From Sthenelais limicola (taxonomy: Eukaryota; Annelida; Polychaeta; Phyllodocida; Sigalionidae): a stretch of DNA of 64,000 bases. A program made the position numbers and the translations under genes. Below, in pieces: positions 63,896 through 64,000 of this stretch (position 1 is its first letter; every line of letters begins with the position of its first letter). The stretch spans positions 18,953,067-19,017,066 of the forward strand of contig OW804094.1 of the NCBI GenBank assembly GCA_942159475.1. The letters are read 5' to 3'. The notes under the pieces were generated by a model that worked only from the letters and a program-made list of their open reading frames with translations, was not told the origin of the DNA and ran no database searches.

Positions 63896-64000
63896 GTGAG
63901 TATTGATATTATTATACTAACACTTATTACGGTTAAAAATATTAGAAAAAGATGGGATTTGGTGGAATTAATTGTGTGTACGTAAATATAATGAGCATCT
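63896..64000 (+). other. LRRC40: Start of LRRC40 intron 2
   Basis: GTGAGT donor and AT-rich sequence to the end of the window. Confidence 0.8.

Noticed and set aside
63896..63985. Extension of LRRC40 exon 2 through the open frame to 63985
   Set aside because: GTGAGT follows LTVLD exactly where similarity to LRRC40 ends; the read-through has no leucine-rich repeat pattern.

Overview
The window is eukaryotic nuclear DNA from an invertebrate animal, probably marine. It holds parts of two split protein-coding genes with ordinary GT-AG introns, at the extreme left and extreme right. Almost everything between them is transposable-element DNA, AT-rich intergenic or intronic sequence, and microsatellites. 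There is no bacterial gene organisation, CRISPR array, rRNA or convincing tRNA. The phylum cannot be fixed from the sequence alone. The mix of Ngaro/DIRS-type tyrosine-recombinase retrotransposons, CR1/Jockey-like LINEs, a SINE with an (ACTC)n tail and very abundant MITEs would fit a lophotrochozoan, echinoderm, hemichordate or cephalochordate.

Left edge (1-1,350, minus strand): two exons of a TauE/SafE-family multi-pass membrane transporter, cut by the window start. Right edge (62,358-63,895, plus strand): the first two coding exons of LRRC40, whose gene continues beyond the window.

The dominant feature is one MITE family, called family A here. It is about 235 bp long with 28-bp inverted ends beginning GGGTCAGATTTTCAG. 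I count about 45 copies and fragments (roughly 10 kb, about a sixth of the window). Most make 4-bp target duplications (ACAT, ATAT, ATGT, TTAT and similar). Copies sit inside copies of themselves, inside other repeats, and in LRRC40 intron 1. Other DNA-type repeats are: family B (ends AATAGGGGA..TTGCAT, about 350 bp), family C (ends CAGTCTAGG, about 205 bp), family G (36-bp inverted ends, 408 bp), family F (ends TGTTTCCGATTTA), three foldback families at TTAA or TTAA-like sites, a GC-rich palindromic element nested in a family A copy, and a GACGC-rich element (family E').

Retroelements: a nearly complete minus-strand Ngaro-like element (16.2-20.3 kb) with gag, RT, RNase H and tyrosine recombinase in that order, carrying frameshifts in gag and RNase H; a second decayed DIRS-type RT fragment (32.1-32.5 kb); a 5'-truncated LINE with a 903-codon open ORF (40.0-43.2 kb) inserted into a family F element; several LINE 3' tails; a SINE with a 16-bp target duplication; two poly(A) retrocopies with 13-15-bp target duplications; and a solo LTR (55.8-56.5 kb) with a 4-bp target duplication, TATA box and AATAAA. 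A decayed copy of a protein family with a HEEADTR motif lies at 32.5-33.5 kb. Three hammerhead-ribozyme-like cores (CTGATGA..GAAA) occur at 24.4, 29.05 and 55.35 kb.

Nothing suggests that the two host genes work together. The interest of the window lies in its layered transposon history: several filled and empty paralogous sites within it allow target duplications to be read directly.
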